A DNA stretch of 64,000 nucleotides from Peptococcaceae bacterium (GTDB taxonomy: Bacteria > Bacillota > Peptococcia > Peptococcales > Peptococcaceae): the NCBI GenBank assembly GCA_019420345.1, contig JAHZHI010000011.1, positions 1 to 64,000 of the forward strand, given 5' to 3'. Position 1 is the stretch's first letter, and every line of letters starts with the position of its first letter. Under the pieces are notes generated by a model. It did not search any database. It saw only the letters and a program-made list of their open reading frames with translations, and had not been told where the DNA came from. A program made the translations under genes and the position numbers. Below, piece by piece: positions 7,481 through 15,895 of the stretch.

Positions 7481-9391
7481 TCAATCCAATGGTATCAGCT
7501 CTCCAGGATTTTCGACAGTATATCCACCCATAGAGAGCATTTTTTCTTTAAAAGCAGGACTTTTTATAGTTTCTAGCAACTGTTGTACAACAGGCGTTTC
7601 CCATGCATGCTCCGGAATAATAAGATCATACTCTTCAATACAAATAGGCAAAAATTCCAAATCATACAATTTTGCCGCTGAATATATGCCCATTCCCGCA
7701 TCAGCACTCCCATTTGCAATTTGCGCCGCAACAGAAGTATGTGTCAATTCTTCACGTTCATAACCATAGATGTTATCAGGATTAACCTGATACTGCTGGC
7801 ATAAATAATCCATCAAAACACGCGTGCCCGATCCTTTTTGTCGATTGACATATCTCACGCCTTCTTTAGCAATATCAGCAAATTCCTGGATATTTAACGG
7901 ATTATTTTTTGCCAACATGAGCCCCTGTTGTCTCCCAACACAACGTACCAACCGAATACCTCCATTCGGGAAATATTTCTTTAAGAAAGAAATATTATAT
8001 TTTCCGGTTTCTGTATCTAACAAATGACATCCACCAGCATGCGCTTCACCGCGGCGAATAGCCATAATTCCTCCCATTGAACCAACATGTGTACTACTCA
8101 TATAAACATCAGGATTGTCAATATGCATCATATCAGCAACCTCATCCAATAATGGATCATGGCTTCCAATAACGACTAAAGTGTTTTCCAATTTTTTCGG
8201 CTCTGTCAACAGGCGAACACGAACTTTTTCGCCAGCCTCGTATCCTTCTGTCCCCTGTGGCACTTCAAGAATACCATCTGCTTTCATGAAAGAAGATACA
8301 ACACCAGCACCACGACTTAATGGAGATGCCGTCAATTTATTGCCAACAACCCCCATTCGCACACGAACGAATTCCTGATATTTTAGCCCACTAACTACGG
8401 GACGTGTTAAAACAGCTTCCATATAGTTCTCCGTTTTAACAGATACCCTTAACCATTTCGAAATTATTGGTTTTAAAAATTGTTCAATGACAATGATCCC
8501 ACTGACAGGATATCCCGGAACACCAAGGATTGGCACATTTCCGCAACATCCCAAAATAGCTGGTTTACCAGGCTTAATGGCAATGCCATGATGAATAACT
8601 TCCCCCAACTTTCTTATTACTGATACAGAATAGTCTTCACGTCCTGCAGAAGATCCCGCATTTAATAAGACAATATCACATTCATCAACAGCTTTTGACA
8701 CCATATCATAGATGGTATCAAAATCATCTGGCACAATCGGGTAAGTTTTTGCCACTGCGCCCCATTGTTGAACCATTGCAGAAAAAATAGAAGAGTTAAA
8801 TTCCAATATGTCTCCTGCTTTAGGATCTGCACAAGGCGAAACAATTTCATCACCTGTTGGAATGATCCCAACAACCGGTTTTTTAACAACTTCTACCTCC
8901 ATGACTCCGCCAGCGATCATAGCCCCGATGGCTGCCGGAGTAATTTCCATATATGACGCAAGGATCATTTCACCAGCACAAATATCTTCACCAATTTGCC
9001 GAATATGTTGCCAAGGTGCGGCAGCCGCATAAATAGTAACACTCTCATCTTCGTTGCGAACAATATCTTCAACCATAATCACCGCGTCACATGTTTCTGG
9101 AACGGGATCTCCAGTATCCACAACCACGTACTGTTGTGGCGTAAGTACCACCGGCGTCGTTTCTGTAGCCCCAAACGTATTTTTTGCATGAACAGCAATC
9201 CCATCCATTGCACTTGCTGCATAATGAGGTGCACAAATATGAGCGTAAACTGCATGCGCAGTAATACGCCCACACGCATCATGAACTGGAACACATTCAC
9301 TTTGTCCCGCAAATCCATTTTCAATTAACTTATTTAAATATTCGTTTTGTGCTTGATCTAAAGATATATTTGTTAAATATTCAAATCCCAT
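7481..9391 (-). CDS. MoeA-type molybdenum/tungsten insertase fused to a periplasmic-binding-protein-like domain
   Basis: Residues 1 to about 400 are a full MoeA, which inserts oxyanion into adenylated molybdopterin. Visible motifs are DTGDPVPETCDAVI, the GIIPTGDEI segment, LLNAGSSAGREDYSV and GVPGYPVSG. Residues from about 410 to 636 form a PBP-like domain (VIGSHDPLLDEVADM, KGSGTRVLMDYL, then ADAGMGIYSAA), the same type as the C-terminal part of the regulator at 10623-11561. The fusion is a known architecture in anaerobes; the domain probably senses or delivers the oxyanion. It starts 4 bp after the canonical moeA. Two MoeA paralogues are common where tungsten and molybdenum are both handled. 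Confidence 0.9.
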   Translation of the reverse strand: MGFEYLTNISLDQAQNEYLNKLIENGFAGQSECVPVHDACGRITAHAVYAHICAPHYAASAMDGIAVHAKNTFGATETTPVVLTPQQYVVVDTGDPVPETCDAVIMVEDIVRNEDESVTIYAAAAPWQHIRQIGEDICAGEMILASYMEITPAAIGAMIAGGVMEVEVVKKPVVGIIPTGDEIVSPCADPKAGDILEFNSSIFSAMVQQWGAVAKTYPIVPDDFDTIYDMVSKAVDECDIVLLNAGSSAGREDYSVSVIRKLGEVIHHGIAIKPGKPAILGCCGNVPILGVPGYPVSGIIVIEQFLKPIISKWLRVSVKTENYMEAVLTRPVVSGLKYQEFVRVRMGVVGNKLTASPLSRGAGVVSSFMKADGILEVPQGTEGYEAGEKVRVRLLTEPKKLENTLVVIGSHDPLLDEVADMMHIDNPDVYMSSTHVGSMGGIMAIRRGEAHAGGCHLLDTETGKYNISFLKKYFPNGGIRLVRCVGRQQGLMLAKNNPLNIQEFADIAKEGVRYVNRQKGSGTRVLMDYLCQQYQVNPDNIYGYEREELTHTSVAAQIANGSADAGMGIYSAAKLYDLEFLPICIEEYDLIIPEHAWETPVVQQLLETIKSPAFKEKMLSMGGYTVENPGELIPLD

Positions 9392-9395
9392 GACT

Positions 9396-10619
9396 TCAGT
9401 CCCCCAAACATATATTTACTTGAATTTCAGCATCCTTTGGCAGCCCTTCACAATCACGGTCGATACAGAAGTACCCATCACTACCAGCCAGCATAGTAAT
9501 CAACCCAGACTTTCCACGAATCGGAACTGCAACCAGGCCGTGTTCATCATATTCCAAACGGCAGGATTGATACTGCGCACGTCCATGATTTGCACCAATA
9601 TTTTCACTTAGTCTTGCTGTCACGGTATAATTCTTCATAGATCTACCCATTAAATGCCCTAACAATGGTATGACAAATAACTTCGTGATAAAATATGCCG
9701 CAACTGGATGTCCCGGCAATCCAATTAGCGGTTTATTGCCATTTTTCCCAAAAATTGTTGGTTTACCAGGCTTAATAGCGATGCCATGAAAAAGTAAATC
9801 TCCGCGTTCTTCAATGATTCGACAAGTTGCATCTTTCACGCCAACACTGCTGCCTCCAGAAAGCAGCACAACGTCACATTGTCCAAGCGCCTGATCAACT
9901 TTTTCGGCCAATCGATCAGCATCATCAATCACAATGCCATACGATATAACATCCGCCCCAAATGCTTGGAGCATAGATTGCAACATGACACTATTAACAT
10001 CTCGTACTTGTCCCGGGCCAGGTTTTACTTCTGGAGAAACCAATTCATCACCTGTAGAAATAATGCCAACACATAATTTCTGCTGCACCATCACATCTAC
10101 TTTGCCAATTGCTGCCAAAGCACCAATATCTTGAGACCCCAGCACGCGACCTCTATTTAATATGACTTTTCCCGGATAAACATCATCTCCACGAAAAATC
10201 ATATTTTGCCCCGGTGCTACTGGTTTAGTAATACCAATCGTGCCATCGCCGTAATTATCAGTGTATTCAACCATCACAACACTGTCTGCACCTTCTGGAA
10301 CAGCACCACCAGTTGGTACCGCAACGCAGGTTTCTGGTCGCAACGATAGATCCGCACCTTCACCCATAAAAATTTCTCCCACCAAAGGCAGCATAGCCGG
10401 AATAGCATCTGTACAACCAAAAGTATCACGCGCCCTTACTGCATAACCATCTACGGTTGAACGATTAAAATCTGGCACATATTCTTTAGCAATCACATCT
10501 TCAGCAAGTACGCGACCAATTGCCTGGTCTAGTGAAACATTTTCCACTCGATCCGACAACACCGTAAACTCAGTATTTATTAAAGACAAGACTTCTTGCG
10601 GTGTCTTTACTTCAAGCAT
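9396..10619 (-). CDS. moeA: Molybdopterin molybdenumtransferase MoeA
   Basis: This 407-aa protein has standard single-module MoeA length. It carries the RSTVDGYAVRARDTFG segment, PTGGAVPEGADSVVMVE, GIISTGDEL, LLSGGSSVGVKDAT and GLPGHPVAA motifs. It ligates molybdate or tungstate to the dithiolene of adenylated molybdopterin and releases mature cofactor. It is the first enzyme gene after the regulator, 3 bp downstream, and 4 bp before the MoeA-PBP fusion. Which paralogue handles tungsten cannot be told from sequence. Confidence 0.94.
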   Translation of the reverse strand: MLEVKTPQEVLSLINTEFTVLSDRVENVSLDQAIGRVLAEDVIAKEYVPDFNRSTVDGYAVRARDTFGCTDAIPAMLPLVGEIFMGEGADLSLRPETCVAVPTGGAVPEGADSVVMVEYTDNYGDGTIGITKPVAPGQNMIFRGDDVYPGKVILNRGRVLGSQDIGALAAIGKVDVMVQQKLCVGIISTGDELVSPEVKPGPGQVRDVNSVMLQSMLQAFGADVISYGIVIDDADRLAEKVDQALGQCDVVLLSGGSSVGVKDATCRIIEERGDLLFHGIAIKPGKPTIFGKNGNKPLIGLPGHPVAAYFITKLFVIPLLGHLMGRSMKNYTVTARLSENIGANHGRAQYQSCRLEYDEHGLVAVPIRGKSGLITMLAGSDGYFCIDRDCEGLPKDAEIQVNICLGD

Positions 10620-10622
10620 GTC

Positions 10623-11561
10623 TCATACCTCCTTAATGATCTTCCCTAGGTCTCTGTAATCGTTACCGGAATAATGCGATATTTCTGTTCGAAAAGCAGG
10701 CGTATTCAATATTTCCAGCAATCTTTGAGCAGGCACTGAATCAAGAAAAGATTTTCGAAGCACAAGATCGTATCGTTCTTTCATCAATGGAATAAAATCA
10801 ATACCATCTATCTGATTTGAGATTCTTTCTGTTCCAAGTGCGAAATCAGCTTCTCCTTCAGCAATCGCAGCAGCAACTGTCAAATGAGATTTGATCACCG
10901 AGTTATAGCCAGGAATATTTTCTGGCAAAATGCCCATTTTTTTCATTTGAACATCTAATAAAATGCGCGAACTCGATCCTGGACGGCGATTTAACAATTT
11001 TAAATCACTACGTCTCAAGTCTTCCCAACCATGAATGCTTTTAGGATTTCCTTTTCTAACATAAAATCCCTGAATTCTATATGATAAATTGACTAAAACT
11101 GCAGGAACACCAGGCATCAGATAGCGCACGTAAGATGTATTGTAGTCATCTCCATCATATAAATGGCTCGCGCACACATGCACCTTCTCTTGATAAAGCG
11201 ACAACAACCCTTCAAAACCAGAAAGATAGGTCCGTGCCGCATTAATGCCACCCTGATGAAGATAATTTGCCAGAATATCCAGCAATACGTCCTGGCCGGA
11301 AATTATTAAATCTGGCGCCTCTCCTTCTGGCGGCGTCAGCAGGGTTGAATGGGTCTGAATTTTTTGTACTGCTTTCACACTGTTTTCACTGCGTGAACGT
11401 GCAATATACGCATCAACGTCATCTTGCGTAAAACGAACTTTTCGACCTATTTTATAGGAACGAATCTCACCGCGACGAATCAAATCATAAATGGTTGACT
11501 TACTGACATGAAGAATATCCGCAACTTCTTGTGTTGATAAAGATTTATTCTGAGCCATCAT
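10623..11561 (-). CDS. HTH (excisionase-type) regulator with PBP-like ligand domain
   Basis: The 312-aa protein begins with an excisionase/MerR-like winged helix (STQEVADILHVSKSTIYDLI, then GEIRSYKIGRKVRFTQDDVD, residues about 8-54). A short linker follows, then a PBP-like domain (about 85-310) with PGSSSRILLDVQM and EGEADFALGTERI. That domain resembles the tail of the neighbouring MoeA fusion, which suggests both bind the same ligand, probably molybdate, tungstate or a cofactor precursor. It leads the leftward moe/moa operon and faces the AOR operon, so it is the obvious candidate controller of both. Two ATGs lie in tandem; GAGGGGG is 3 and 6 nt upstream of them. Confidence 0.88.
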   Translation of the reverse strand: MMAQNKSLSTQEVADILHVSKSTIYDLIRRGEIRSYKIGRKVRFTQDDVDAYIARSRSENSVKAVQKIQTHSTLLTPPEGEAPDLIISGQDVLLDILANYLHQGGINAARTYLSGFEGLLSLYQEKVHVCASHLYDGDDYNTSYVRYLMPGVPAVLVNLSYRIQGFYVRKGNPKSIHGWEDLRRSDLKLLNRRPGSSSRILLDVQMKKMGILPENIPGYNSVIKSHLTVAAAIAEGEADFALGTERISNQIDGIDFIPLMKERYDLVLRKSFLDSVPAQRLLEILNTPAFRTEISHYSGNDYRDLGKIIKEV

Positions 11562-11600
11562 AGTCCCCCTCTTCTGTTATATAACTGTTTCATTGTTCTC

Positions 11601-11629
11601 ATTATACGTTTTTTTCATTTTTCTAACAA
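11601..11629 (-). promoter_or_regulatory. Promoter of the regulator-moe-moa operon
   Basis: On the minus strand, TTGTTA (11629-11624) and a perfect TATAAT (11606-11601) are separated by 17 bp. A copy of ATGAAACAG on the minus strand (11593-11585) lies at about the start site, where bound protein could block transcription. Confidence 0.7.
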
Positions 11630-11699
11630 GTTTGCCATCAGACACGATACATCCATTATCAATCTATTTCATATTATTTCACACATTTTCAGAGATAAA

Positions 11700-11744
11700 A
11701 CATAGAAATACTATGTATGAAACAGAACACTTTCGTGTTGTTTC
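11700..11744. promoter_or_regulatory. Candidate operators in the AOR/moe divergent region
   Basis: Two inverted repeats lie side by side. ACATAG-5 nt-CTATGT spans 11700-11716. An imperfect one, GAAACAGAACAC against GTGTTGTTTC, spans 11719-11744. The word ATGAAACAG at 11717-11725 recurs in opposite orientation at 11585-11593 beside the other promoter. Neither resembles the E. coli ModE site. The rest of the interval is A+T-rich DNA without a gene. Confidence 0.4.
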
Positions 11745-11766
11745 GCACAAACCTTGCTTTGTTGTC

Positions 11767-11794
11767 TTGTTATTGCATTCTTATCTTCTATAAT
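11767..11794 (+). promoter_or_regulatory. Promoter of the AOR operon
   Basis: TTGTTA at 11767-11772 and TATAAT at 11789-11794 are 16 bp apart. The same -35 hexamer is used by the divergent moe operon promoter. Confidence 0.65.
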
Positions 11795-11863
11795 AATAGA
11801 TAGAGAAGTCGAAATATTTCAAGAGAATATGGTTTTTATAAAGAATTAAAGGAGGAATTCGCT

Positions 11864-13681
11864 ATGGCTGGTGCTTATTACGAAAAAATCGCTCGCATCA
11901 ATCTCAGTACCGGAGAAATAAAAGTTGAACCACTAGATCTTGAACTTGCCCATAAATTTATTGGCGGTCGTGGTCTCGGTACAAAAATACTCTATGATGA
12001 AGGTGTCGCTACTGTTGACCCACTTTCTCCAGAAAATAAACTGATTTACATCACCGGTCCGATGACTGGCGCTGCTGCACCATCTACAGGCCGCTATATG
12101 GTTGTTACGAAATCTCCATTAACAGGTATGATTGCATGTTCCAACTCTGGTGGTATTTGGGGCGCGAAACTCAAATACGCTGGCTGGGATGCCATTATTG
12201 TTGAAGGCGAAGCACCTGAGTGGACTTACATTTCTATTGACGATGACAAAATCGAACTTCATAACGCCGATGATTTACTTGGTATGAAAAGTGAACTCAT
12301 CGATGACACATTAAAAGAACGTCACGGAAGCGACTTCTCCGTACTGAACATCGGTCCAGCCGGTGAAAAGAAGGTTCTACTTGCTGCTATCATGAATGAC
12401 AAAGACCGTGCTGCAGGTCGCAGTGGTGTCGGTGCTGTAATGGGCAGCAAAAAACTGAAAGCCATCGTTGTACGTGCTACTCGTAAAAATCTTGATAACA
12501 TCGCAGACATCGATGCACTGAAAGAAGCCACCAAAAACGCCATGGAAATTATCAAAGCAAACCCCGTCACCGGTTCTGGTTTGCGCCAGCTTGGTACTGC
12601 AGTATTGGTTAATATTGTTAATAACATCGGCGCCTTTCCAACCAATAACTGGCAAGGTTCCTATGCAGAGTATGGTGATGAAATTTCCGGTGAAACCTTG
12701 GCTGATACCTATCTCGTAAAAGCCGGTGCTTGCTATCGCTGCCCAATTGCATGCGCCCGCGTTATCAAAGTTGGCGACAAAGTTGTCGGCGGTCCAGAAT
12801 ATGAACCACTCTGGGCATATGGCGGTAACTGCGGCAACAATGATTTGAATACCATCGATATTTGCAACATGCTTTGCAATGAATATGGACTTGATGCAAT
12901 TTCTACACCTTGCACTATTGCTGCAGCTATGGAATTGTATCAGCGCGGATATATTAAAGAAGAAGAATGCGACGGTGTTCCACTTGAATGGGGCTCGAAA
13001 GAAGCGCTTATTGAATGGACGAAACGTATGGGGGATCCTGAATCAGAACTTGCTTGGTTGATGAGTTCTGGCTCTGCAAGACTTTGCGAACACTATGGTC
13101 ATCCAGAATTTTCCATGAGTGTTAAGAAACAAGAAATGCCAGCTTACGATGCACGTGCAATCCAAGGTATTGGCATTACATATGCCACTTCTAACCGTGG
13201 CGGTTGCCATGTTCGTGGTTATATGATTTCTCCTGAAGTACTTGGCCTGCCAGAACAACTTGATCGTACTGTTACCACCGACAAAGCATTCTGGGCAAAA
13301 ACATTCCAAGACCTTACCGCAGTAATCGACTCCATGGGACATTGCTTGTTCACATCATTTGCAATGGGCGCACCTGAATACACGGCCCTCTTGAATGCTG
13401 CCACTGGCACAAGTTGGACCGTCGAAGAAGTACTTAACATCGGCGATCGAATTTACAATATTGAACGCATGTTTAACAAAGCTGCAGGCATGAAACCTGA
13501 GGACGATCGTTTGCCAAAACGATTGCTTCAAGAGCCAATCACCAATGGTCCTTCCGAAGGCATGGTTTCTCAACTTCCATTAACTTTGCCTCAATATTAT
13601 GAAGCACGTGGTTGGGTTGATGCGTTCCCAACAGATGAAACATTGAAGAAACTTGGACTTGACGAATGTGTCGGTAAATAA
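11864..13681 (+). CDS. aor: Tungsten aldehyde:ferredoxin oxidoreductase (AOR)
   Basis: This 605-aa enzyme has full AOR length. AORs interconvert aldehydes and carboxylic acids with ferredoxin as electron carrier, using a tungsten bis-pyranopterin centre and one [4Fe-4S] cluster. Cluster ligands Cys290, Cys293 and Cys297 (CYRCPIAC) plus Cys494 (DSMGHC) align almost exactly with the Pyrococcus furiosus positions 288/291/295/494. GGPEYE (about 309-314) and the His in GGCHVRGY (His449) match the catalytic Glu and His region. N-terminal GGRGLGTKILYDE is the family start. AAAGGAGG precedes the ATG, and codon use suggests high expression. It heads an operon with a MoaD-like carrier and a ThiF-like enzyme. 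Confidence 0.95.
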   Translation: MAGAYYEKIARINLSTGEIKVEPLDLELAHKFIGGRGLGTKILYDEGVATVDPLSPENKLIYITGPMTGAAAPSTGRYMVVTKSPLTGMIACSNSGGIWGAKLKYAGWDAIIVEGEAPEWTYISIDDDKIELHNADDLLGMKSELIDDTLKERHGSDFSVLNIGPAGEKKVLLAAIMNDKDRAAGRSGVGAVMGSKKLKAIVVRATRKNLDNIADIDALKEATKNAMEIIKANPVTGSGLRQLGTAVLVNIVNNIGAFPTNNWQGSYAEYGDEISGETLADTYLVKAGACYRCPIACARVIKVGDKVVGGPEYEPLWAYGGNCGNNDLNTIDICNMLCNEYGLDAISTPCTIAAAMELYQRGYIKEEECDGVPLEWGSKEALIEWTKRMGDPESELAWLMSSGSARLCEHYGHPEFSMSVKKQEMPAYDARAIQGIGITYATSNRGGCHVRGYMISPEVLGLPEQLDRTVTTDKAFWAKTFQDLTAVIDSMGHCLFTSFAMGAPEYTALLNAATGTSWTVEEVLNIGDRIYNIERMFNKAAGMKPEDDRLPKRLLQEPITNGPSEGMVSQLPLTLPQYYEARGWVDAFPTDETLKKLGLDECVGK

Positions 13682-13696
13682 TTATCATTAAATTGT

Positions 13697-13726
13697 GGGA
13701 GAGGATTCCGACCTCTCCCTATTTTT
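13697..13726 (+). terminator. Intercistronic terminator/attenuator after AOR
   Basis: GGGAGAGG (13697-13704) pairs with CCTCTCCC (13712-13719) and is followed by TATTTTTAT. It lies between the AOR stop and the ribosome binding site of the MoaD-like gene. It probably ends most transcripts, so that the abundant enzyme is made in excess over its maturation genes. Confidence 0.7.
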
Positions 13727-13741
13727 ATGAACGGAGGCGAT

Positions 13742-13966
13742 ATGATGATCGAAGTACGCGTATTCGCAACCCTTCGCCAAGGCCGCGATAAGATTATAAT
13801 GATGGATGCCGACGGTATTTCTTGCGCAGGAGATATTATTCAAAAGCTCAACATTCCTAAAGAAGAAGTTTCCATTCTCCTCATCAATGGATTTCACCAG
13901 AAACCAGAATCAACTGTCAAAGACGGTGACATTGTAGCACTTTTTCCTCCGGTGGGAGGCGGTTAA
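13742..13966 (+). CDS. MoaD/ThiS-like sulfur carrier of the AOR operon
   Basis: This 74-aa beta-grasp protein ends in FPPVGGG, the exposed Gly-Gly tail of MoaD and ThiS carriers that is adenylated and then thiocarboxylated. IEVRVFATLRQGRDK at the start and VKDGDIVALFPP near the end are typical. I use the ATG at 13742, with GGAGGCG upstream; a second ATG follows directly. It precedes the ThiF-like gene by 1 bp, and a MoaD-like plus MoeB-like pair accompanies many AOR genes. It is the best candidate for the small subunit partner of MoaE at 2926-3321. Confidence 0.9.
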   Translation: MMIEVRVFATLRQGRDKIIMMDADGISCAGDIIQKLNIPKEEVSILLINGFHQKPESTVKDGDIVALFPPVGGG

Positions 13967-13967
13967 A

Positions 13968-14639
13968 ATGGATGAACGTTACATACGCAATATTCCCGCG
14001 CTTACTGAAGAAGAGTGCGTACTGTTAGGTACAAAACATATCGCTGTAATTGGTTGTGGCGGTATTGGCGGTCATATCATTGATCAAGCAGCACGTCTTG
14101 GCATTGGCACCATTCGTGTAATCGATGGAGACGTTTTTAACAAAAGCAATCTAAATCGACAATTGTTATGCAGCGAAGCAGCAATCGGAAAATATAAAGT
14201 CAATATTGCAAAAGAACACGTCTCCAAAATCAATTCTACGTGTATCACCGAAACCTATTGCACCATGCTGACATCTGAAAATGCGCTTCATCTTTTAACA
14301 AATTGTGACCTTGCAATAGATGCCCTCGATAATATTGAAGCACGTCACATCTTAGCACAGGCAGCTTCAACGCTTAATATTCCCGTCGTTTATGGCGCCA
14401 TTCGTGGCTGGGTTGCACAAGCTGCAATTTATAGGCCAGATGAACCACTTATTGATATGCTTTACCCAAATCATGTTCGCCTTACAGATAAAAGCGTGCT
14501 TTCTTTTACGCCTGCACTTTGTGCTGCTCTCCAAATGGCGCTTGCAGTCAAACTGCTTATTGGACGCCCCGTACAAAGCGCCACTTTGTATTATGTCGAT
14601 CTTCTCAATCAAGAATATGAAAATATTAATTTGCTATAA
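13968..14639 (+). CDS. ThiF/MoeB-family carrier-protein adenylyltransferase
   Basis: The 223-aa E1-like enzyme should adenylate the C-terminal glycine of the preceding MoaD-like protein. It shows the nucleotide loop GCGGIGG (residues 29-35), the DGDVFNKSNLNRQ segment (53-65) with the Arg that contacts ATP, and DALDNIEAR (118-126). It is short, ThiF-like in length, and lacks the two CxxC zinc pairs of classical MoeB as well as a rhodanese domain. It ends the AOR operon. Confidence 0.9.
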   Translation: MDERYIRNIPALTEEECVLLGTKHIAVIGCGGIGGHIIDQAARLGIGTIRVIDGDVFNKSNLNRQLLCSEAAIGKYKVNIAKEHVSKINSTCITETYCTMLTSENALHLLTNCDLAIDALDNIEARHILAQAASTLNIPVVYGAIRGWVAQAAIYRPDEPLIDMLYPNHVRLTDKSVLSFTPALCAALQMALAVKLLIGRPVQSATLYYVDLLNQEYENINLL

Positions 14640-14697
14640 GAAAACGGATCACTGAGTGCGTAGTAATACGTTCAGTGATCCGTTTTCTTATAGCAAA
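14630..14697. terminator. Very long perfect inverted repeat, bidirectional terminator
   Basis: A 26-bp perfect inverted repeat (arms 14630-14655 and 14672-14697) begins inside the last codons of the ThiF-like gene and includes its stop codon. A small inner stem (CGTA-GTAA-TACG) extends it. T-rich ends on both sides suit termination of the convergent transcripts. Confidence 0.85.
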
Positions 14698-14720
14698 ATC
14701 AAAATACAATTTAATATTTA

Positions 14721-15815
14721 TTAATCTATTATGTATTCCGGCCAAGGGATTGGGTCTAATCCAGAAAGTTCAAACGGTTTAAATTCTAACTCTGGTGTTA
14801 TGACCCCAAGAACGCCGTCTTTCATAGTAATCACACAGCAATTCACAGAATAACAAAGATCGTACACGCCACTCTCTTCTCCACCAGACACATAGAGTCG
14901 GTTAGGTTTTATCAACAATGTCCAAGGGCCACTATATTGCCCCTCTGTATAATATATTGTATCTCCATCTATAAAATAAGGTGAGTCGCATCCTAATGGC
15001 AAAACATATTCCAGTTCTTCGCCATTGTCACGAAAAACAGCATAAACATTACGCAAAATATCGTTACCAACCTGTAAGTAGGTAACGCCGTCAATTCGTT
15101 TTTGAGCAATAACTTCATCAATATCGTTGTTGTCGTAAGGTGCACTGAGTGTCAGCAGCGTTTCATGATCACCGTCACAACGCACAACTCCATTTTCAGT
15201 CACACGATATGTTGTGTTATAGTTTTTTTCTGAGAAAATGTTGATGCATCGACTTTCATTGTCCCAAATGATGCTGCCATAAAGCATTGCAAAATTACGT
15301 GCCGGAATGTAAGTACGATTATTTTTCAATACTGGCATTTCATCAAAAAATGTCTCTTCTCCATTAACCATTACTTCATTGCTTTCAAGCTGCATCTGTA
15401 CATTCAAGTTTTCACCGCGAATATAAATGCTGCCATCTGACTGCCAATCGGTCGAAAATCCCATGTACCCATTTACCATACGTAGAGGTATCATTAAGCG
15501 ATCATTTTCATTGATATAGGGCTCCCCTATCTGCTCAGGATCTGTCAGCACCTTATCACCATTGATTCTTAAAGTAATTTTTTCATTTGAAAAATAATCT
15601 GGCGATACTGCAAGAAAGCTCTCCATGCCAATATTCCAAAAATCCTGCGAAGATATCACACCTTTTTCATAAAAGTCCTCCCAAGCTTTCTCTGTTCTGT
15701 TAACCATGACGTCATACAGAGAATCATCCGCAAAGGCTGGTGTCGAACACGACCCCAAAAGAAGGATAAAAACACCAATCGTTTTTACAATACCACCAAC
15801 TTTTCGTTTTAACAT
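14721..15815 (-). CDS. Secreted protein with copper-amine-oxidase-like N-terminal domain
   Basis: The 364-aa product starts with a signal peptide (GVFILLLGSCSTPAFA) and is probably exported. Its central part (about residues 75-180) has the repeated pattern of the Cu_amine_oxidN1-type domain: INENDRLMIPLRMVNGYMGF, then NRTYIPARNFAMLYG, then WDNESRCINIF. In Bacillota this domain is found on many cell-surface proteins and is not itself an amine oxidase. The C-terminal half is unrecognised and rich in beta-like alternation. I choose the ATG at 15815, 9 nt after AAGGGG. It is first in a row of three leftward secreted-protein genes by position, last by transcription. Confidence 0.75.
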   Translation of the reverse strand: MLKRKVGGIVKTIGVFILLLGSCSTPAFADDSLYDVMVNRTEKAWEDFYEKGVISSQDFWNIGMESFLAVSPDYFSNEKITLRINGDKVLTDPEQIGEPYINENDRLMIPLRMVNGYMGFSTDWQSDGSIYIRGENLNVQMQLESNEVMVNGEETFFDEMPVLKNNRTYIPARNFAMLYGSIIWDNESRCINIFSEKNYNTTYRVTENGVVRCDGDHETLLTLSAPYDNNDIDEVIAQKRIDGVTYLQVGNDILRNVYAVFRDNGEELEYVLPLGCDSPYFIDGDTIYYTEGQYSGPWTLLIKPNRLYVSGGEESGVYDLCYSVNCCVITMKDGVLGVITPELEFKPFELSGLDPIPWPEYIID

Positions 15816-15895
15816 AATGCTCATCCCCTTCAAATTAAGCCGTTTGTCTCATCTGAACTTGATGCTGCTCGTTCATTATTTCTCAAAGTTCTGTT

